A stretch of DNA of 12,384 nt from CAZQIC01 sp964593555 (GTDB lineage Bacteria; Bacteroidota; Bacteroidia; JAFLBG01). The position numbers and the translations under genes were made by a program. The stretch covers positions 1 through 12,384 of the forward strand of contig CAZQIC010000133.1 of the NCBI GenBank assembly GCA_964593555.1. Direction: 5' to 3'. Numbering within the stretch: the first letter of the stretch is position 1; each line of letters begins with the position of its first letter. Shown piece after piece: positions 8,116-12,384 of the stretch. The notes under the pieces were generated by a model, which ran no database searches, was not told the origin of the DNA, and was given only the letters and a program-made list of their open reading frames with translations.

Positions 8116-9852
8116 TTATTCCACTGCTTTAAATCCAGCCTCCCAATAGCCTGGTCTCATTACAGAAGCTTTTGCATTTGCGAATTTTTTGTTTATTGCA
8201 ATGCGTTCGGTTGGAGCGCAAATAAAAATATACGGCACTTCATCATGAAGAATTTGCTGTAAGCGTTTATCTAACACCGCTCTTTTGTCTTCATCAAGTT
8301 CCACTTTTATCGAGTCAATCAACGCATCTGTTTTGGAATTTCCAAAACTAACATAATTTGAGCCTTCATTAAGTATAGATTCGGTGTGGAAAACCTGTTT
8401 AAAATCATTTGGAATAGGAGAGTTTACCCATCCGCCAAAGAACATTTCAAAATTGTGTTTCTTTTGATTGTTAAGATAAACCGACCAGTCCTGCTGCGAT
8501 ACATTCACTTCTATTCCTGCTTTTCTTGCTTCTTCCTGGAAAAGCAAGGCCATTTGCTTACGAATGTCATTGCCTGAGTTTACTGTGAAGTTGATAGTAA
8601 AATCAGTCTTTTTTCCGTCAATAACTTTATCAATTAAGCCATTGCCATCGGTATCCTTCCATCCGGCTTCTTCCAATAATTGTTTTGCTTTTTCAATACT
8701 GAAGTCATAAGGAATGATTGCATTGTTATAACTTTTTTTCATAGAAGGATGCACAGGTCCGACAACTCTTTCAGCAAGATCGTACATACAAACTTTTATC
8801 ATTTTATCAACATCACAGAGGTGGGCAAGGGCAACGCGTACTTTTTTATCAGAGAATTTTTTCAGTGCAGTGTTAATACCAAAATAGTTGTAAGCCAGCA
8901 TCATCGGCGTTGCCGTATTGAAGTTTTCCTGGAACTTGGCAGAGTTGGGGAGATCAACAAAATCTTTTGGTTTGATAGAGCGCATTACATCCAGGTTGCC
9001 CGCCTTAAGGGAAACAAGTGCACTGGTTTGATCATTTACAGTTTGATAAATAAGTTTATCTGGGTACGCATCATAATAACAATTTTTGCCTGCTAATTTA
9101 TCACCCCACCAGTTTTGTTTTTTGGTAAGCACAATTCGCTGGCCGGTTGCCCATTCTGAAAAATTATATGCGCCGCTTCCGGATATAAATTCTTTTTCAC
9201 GAGATCTTTTCGGAGAATTAAAATCCTTTGCAAAGGCATTAATATTCGGGTCGTTTACAAGTGATGAATCAGTACTTGATAGTTGTTTGATCGTAAATTT
9301 TTCCATCAAACCTTTTGGATCGTATACATATGAAGGTAGTATTCCGTAATCTCCGCTGGAGGGTTCCGCAAGGATGTAAACTGTTTTTGAAATTAGTGTA
9401 AATTTTAAAGGATCGTCATCATAAAACTGTATGTCATTTATAAATTCGTAAAAGGGTTTGTTGGGCTGATTATTAACTTTTGGGTTTTTAATCACTTTTA
9501 ACGTAAACTCCACATCCTTTGCTGTTATCTGTTTCCCATTGTCCCATTTTGCCTCTGGCCTTATACGATAGGTTAGTGTCATGCCTCCATCCGGTGTTTT
9601 TTCAATTAGTGGGCGGCTTTCGGCGAGGATCGGGATAAGTTCAAGGGTTGTAAAATCAAAATCCAGTAACGACTGATAAATATTCTTAACAATGCACCGT
9701 CCAGCATTGTCATTTACGTTAATAGGATTAAGCATCTCTGCATCAGACAATTCGTGTATTGTAACTTCGTTTGTGCTTTTTTTGCTGTAGTCAGATGAGC
9801 AGCCTATACCAATTAAAGTAATTAATCCTGTAATTATTGTCCCTGTTTTCAT
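8116..9852 (-). CDS. peptide-binding lipoprotein, SBP_bac_5 family (first copy of the run)
   Basis: 578-residue lipoprotein, the first gene of the transporter run. MKTGTIITGLITLIGIGC forms the signal peptide, with Cys18 lipidated. Family 5 marks include HELSDAEMLNPIN, KWDNGKQITAKDVEFTLKVI, VSLKAGNLDVM, VRVALAHLCD, the DTDGNGLID loop (400-408) and MRPGYWEAGF near the end. Of the three it differs most in the middle (GSGAYNFSEW, KKQNWWGDKLAGKN). The ATG at 9852 is chosen over an in-frame TTG at 9885 because that TTG lies inside the promoter's -7 box and would put 11 non-signal residues before the lipoprotein signal. The promoter just upstream may drive the whole run down to the OppC-like gene, although gaps of 50 and 95 bp allow extra starts. 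Function: peptide or related ligand capture at the cell envelope; specificity unknown. Confidence 0.93.
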   Translation of the reverse strand: MKTGTIITGLITLIGIGCSSDYSKKSTNEVTIHELSDAEMLNPINVNDNAGRCIVKNIYQSLLDFDFTTLELIPILAESRPLIEKTPDGGMTLTYRIRPEAKWDNGKQITAKDVEFTLKVIKNPKVNNQPNKPFYEFINDIQFYDDDPLKFTLISKTVYILAEPSSGDYGILPSYVYDPKGLMEKFTIKQLSSTDSSLVNDPNINAFAKDFNSPKRSREKEFISGSGAYNFSEWATGQRIVLTKKQNWWGDKLAGKNCYYDAYPDKLIYQTVNDQTSALVSLKAGNLDVMRSIKPKDFVDLPNSAKFQENFNTATPMMLAYNYFGINTALKKFSDKKVRVALAHLCDVDKMIKVCMYDLAERVVGPVHPSMKKSYNNAIIPYDFSIEKAKQLLEEAGWKDTDGNGLIDKVIDGKKTDFTINFTVNSGNDIRKQMALLFQEEARKAGIEVNVSQQDWSVYLNNQKKHNFEMFFGGWVNSPIPNDFKQVFHTESILNEGSNYVSFGNSKTDALIDSIKVELDEDKRAVLDKRLQQILHDEVPYIFICAPTERIAINKKFANAKASVMRPGYWEAGFKAVE

Positions 9853-9882
9853 AATAGAAAGAATATCTGTTTTATTAGGCTG

Positions 9883-9890
9883 CAAAGTTA
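9883..9890 (-). promoter_or_regulatory. -7 promoter box of the transporter run
   Basis: The minus strand reads TAACTTTG followed by C, a full match to TAnnTTTG, 30 bp before the ATG at 9852. The -33 part is poor: TTTTTG lies only 10 bp upstream, too close for the consensus. Position and absence of an upstream gene on this strand support it as the main promoter of the binding-protein/permease genes. Confidence 0.55.
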
Positions 9891-10008
9891 ACTAATGAAT
9901 CAAAAATTCAGCTATAAATAGCGAATACTTTAAGAGTTATCCAATAGGTGGAATGAATGACATTTTATTTCATGAGGCTATAAAAGTAGGCTTATCAAAA
10001 TCTTTTCT

Positions 10009-10016
10009 TAATTTTG
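10009..10016 (+). promoter_or_regulatory. -7 promoter box of the tRNA-Ser gene
   Basis: TAATTTTG, a full TAnnTTTG match, ends 11 bp before the first base of the tRNA. This allows the very short leader usual for a tRNA transcript. No clear -33 TTTG. Confidence 0.5.
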
Positions 10017-10027
10017 CGCTGAATTAA

Positions 10028-11694
<1,667 letters not shown>

Positions 11695-11705
11695 TTTTCC
11701 ATTTA

Positions 11706-11894
11706 TTAAGCCGTTTCATTATATTCTTGAACCTTTTTCTTGTTATTCAAATGCTCGTAAAAAATAACAGCTAAATTTTTTATAGCAAATAAAATTTCTT
11801 GCGCCTGTTCATCACAAACATTTTCATAATTTTTCATTCTTCTAATTTTAGCAACACTCAATCCTTCGTGTTTCTTACTTTCAATAATTTCCAT
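11706..11894 (-). CDS. small hypothetical protein upstream of the recombinase
   Basis: 62 residues, charged and predicted helical, with no signal peptide and no membrane segment. The middle part (SVAKIRRMKNYENVCDEQAQEILFAIKNLAVIFYEHLN) looks like a short helical protein of a kind I have seen next to recombinases in Bacteroidota mobile elements; I cannot name a domain. ATG at 11892-11894 is the only start in the frame, preceded by GGGAAGAA as a fair ribosome site. It ends 11 bp before the recombinase start, so the two are probably co-transcribed, and it could modulate the recombinase. That role is a guess from position. Confidence 0.65.
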   Translation of the reverse strand: MEIIESKKHEGLSVAKIRRMKNYENVCDEQAQEILFAIKNLAVIFYEHLNNKKKVQEYNETA

Positions 11895-11919
11895 TTCTTC
11901 CCACTCTTTTTCACAATTC

Positions 11920-12036
11920 TTACTCCTTTATCTTTCCTGCTTTAATTAAAGTACGGCACACTTTTCCAAACGTGGTAGCAAATTCTGCTATAGTTTTAAT
12001 GGCAATAATTACCGCCACAAAAACTTGCACGTTCAA
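11920..12036 (-). CDS. possible 38-residue hydrophobic small protein
   Basis: An open frame from TTG at 12034-12036 to TAA at 11920-11922. It codes for a short hydrophobic stretch (VQVFVAVIIAIKTIAEFA) and a basic end (RTLIKAGKIKE), which could be one membrane segment with a positive inside tail. The frame is open a few codons further up to a TAG but has no ATG there. It fills most of the space between the 62- and 71-residue genes on the same strand. The non-ATG start and small size make it uncertain; it may be a chance frame. Confidence 0.35.
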   Translation of the reverse strand: MNVQVFVAVIIAIKTIAEFATTFGKVCRTLIKAGKIKE

Positions 12037-12069
12037 AATAAAGATGCCATACTCTAATGCCTAATTATT

Positions 12070-12285
12070 TTATTCTTCCGATTCTTCCTCGCTTTCGATA
12101 TAATCATCAAGTAGTTCGCTTAAGGTAAAAACGTTCGCTCGTTCTTGTTTTTCGTAACTTACTTCAATTAAAATATCTCCTTCTTCGTTGACTCCGTTTA
12201 TTTCGTTTGTTAATTCATGCTCAGCTAACGCTTCTGCGAATTCTGTTATAAAGTCTGTCGGCACTTCAAATTCTTTTGTTCTCAT
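12070..12285 (-). CDS. small acidic hypothetical protein
   Basis: 71 residues from ATG at 12283-12285, with AAAAAAGAAATT upstream. The protein is strongly acidic and ends in DDYIESEEESEE. The core (TDFITEFAEALAEHELTNEI, then GDILIEVSYEKQER) suggests a helix followed by a strand and another helix; I do not recognise a named domain. The same frame is open to an ATG at 12378 (102 residues), but the added basic N-terminus (NRKVRNKSPTNLPSRL) overlaps in another frame what looks like the end of an upstream gene, so the shorter form is preferred. The acidic, cytosolic character and the location within the element suggest an accessory gene of the mobile element, without a definable role. Confidence 0.6.
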   Translation of the reverse strand: MRTKEFEVPTDFITEFAEALAEHELTNEINGVNEEGDILIEVSYEKQERANVFTLSELLDDYIESEEESEE

Positions 12286-12328
12286 AATTTCTTTTTTATT
12301 AATTGTTTTTCCATTTTCTTTTCCCATC

Positions 12329-12345
12329 AATCTACTTGGTAGATT
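12329..12345. repeat. 7-bp inverted repeat at the end of the edge gene
   Basis: aatctac (12329-12335) and gtagatt (12339-12345) with a 3-nt spacer. It overlaps the TAG stop of the possible gene running in from the right edge. No T-run follows; it may be a small hairpin or chance. Confidence 0.25.
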
Positions 12346-12384
12346 CGTTGGCGACTTGTTTCTTACTTTCCTGTTCATCTTTTT
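12332..12384 (-). CDS. possible C-terminal end of a further element gene (cut by window edge)
   Basis: On the minus strand, one frame from the edge reads KDEQESKKQVANESTK and stops at TAG (12332-12334), 46 bp before the start of the 71-residue gene. The charged composition is plausible for a soluble protein tail, but only 16 full codons are visible. No function can be assigned. Confidence 0.3.
   Translation of the reverse strand, partial: KDEQESKKQVANESTK

Noticed and set aside
8680..9096. Plus-strand open frame of 138 codons opposite the first binding-protein gene
   Set aside because: Same reasoning: antisense shadow of a conserved gene with no ribosome site or recognisable protein features.
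9853..10027. Regulatory RNA or small gene in the divergent gap
   Set aside because: Only the two promoter boxes and short imperfect repeats (for example gctat-aa-atagc at 9911-9922) are visible; no frame or stable fold stands out.

Overview
This window comes from a member of the Bacteroidota. The evidence is a PorP/SprF-family type IX secretion protein, promoters of the TAnnTTTG type typical of the phylum, AT-rich DNA, weak Shine-Dalgarno sites, a tRNA without an encoded CCA end, and recombinase and accessory proteins of a familiar Bacteroidota style. I cannot place it below phylum level with confidence.

Left and centre (1-9852, all minus strand, so transcription runs right to left). In transcription order there are three tandem paralogous lipoproteins of the family 5 peptide-binding (SBP_bac_5) type. 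They are followed by two inner-membrane permeases resembling OppB/YejB and OppC/YejE. Together these form most of an oligopeptide-type ABC importer; the ATPase subunits are not in the window. Both permeases are longer than usual. The OppB-like one carries a periplasmic insert of about 165 residues, and the OppC-like one carries about 80 extra residues with two extra membrane segments. After a 120-bp gap with a weak hairpin and a possible promoter come the PorP/SprF-family gene and then the start of an MFS exporter cut by the window edge.

Middle (9853-10193). A short divergent promoter region separates the first binding-protein gene from a plus-strand tRNA-Ser(GCT). Both sides have a good TAnnTTTG box. 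A clear rho-independent terminator follows the tRNA, and then a second GC-rich hairpin.

Right (about 10116-12384, minus strand). This looks like the recombinase end of an integrated mobile element that continues beyond the window: a large serine recombinase, small uncharacterised ORFs upstream of it, and the last codons of a further gene at the edge. The recombinase frame runs through both hairpins and stops inside the tRNA gene on the opposite strand, so its last residues are antisense tRNA sequence.

I do not see a clearly new biological system. The best leads are the three-receptor, two-permease transporter with unusual inserts and the tRNA/recombinase junction.
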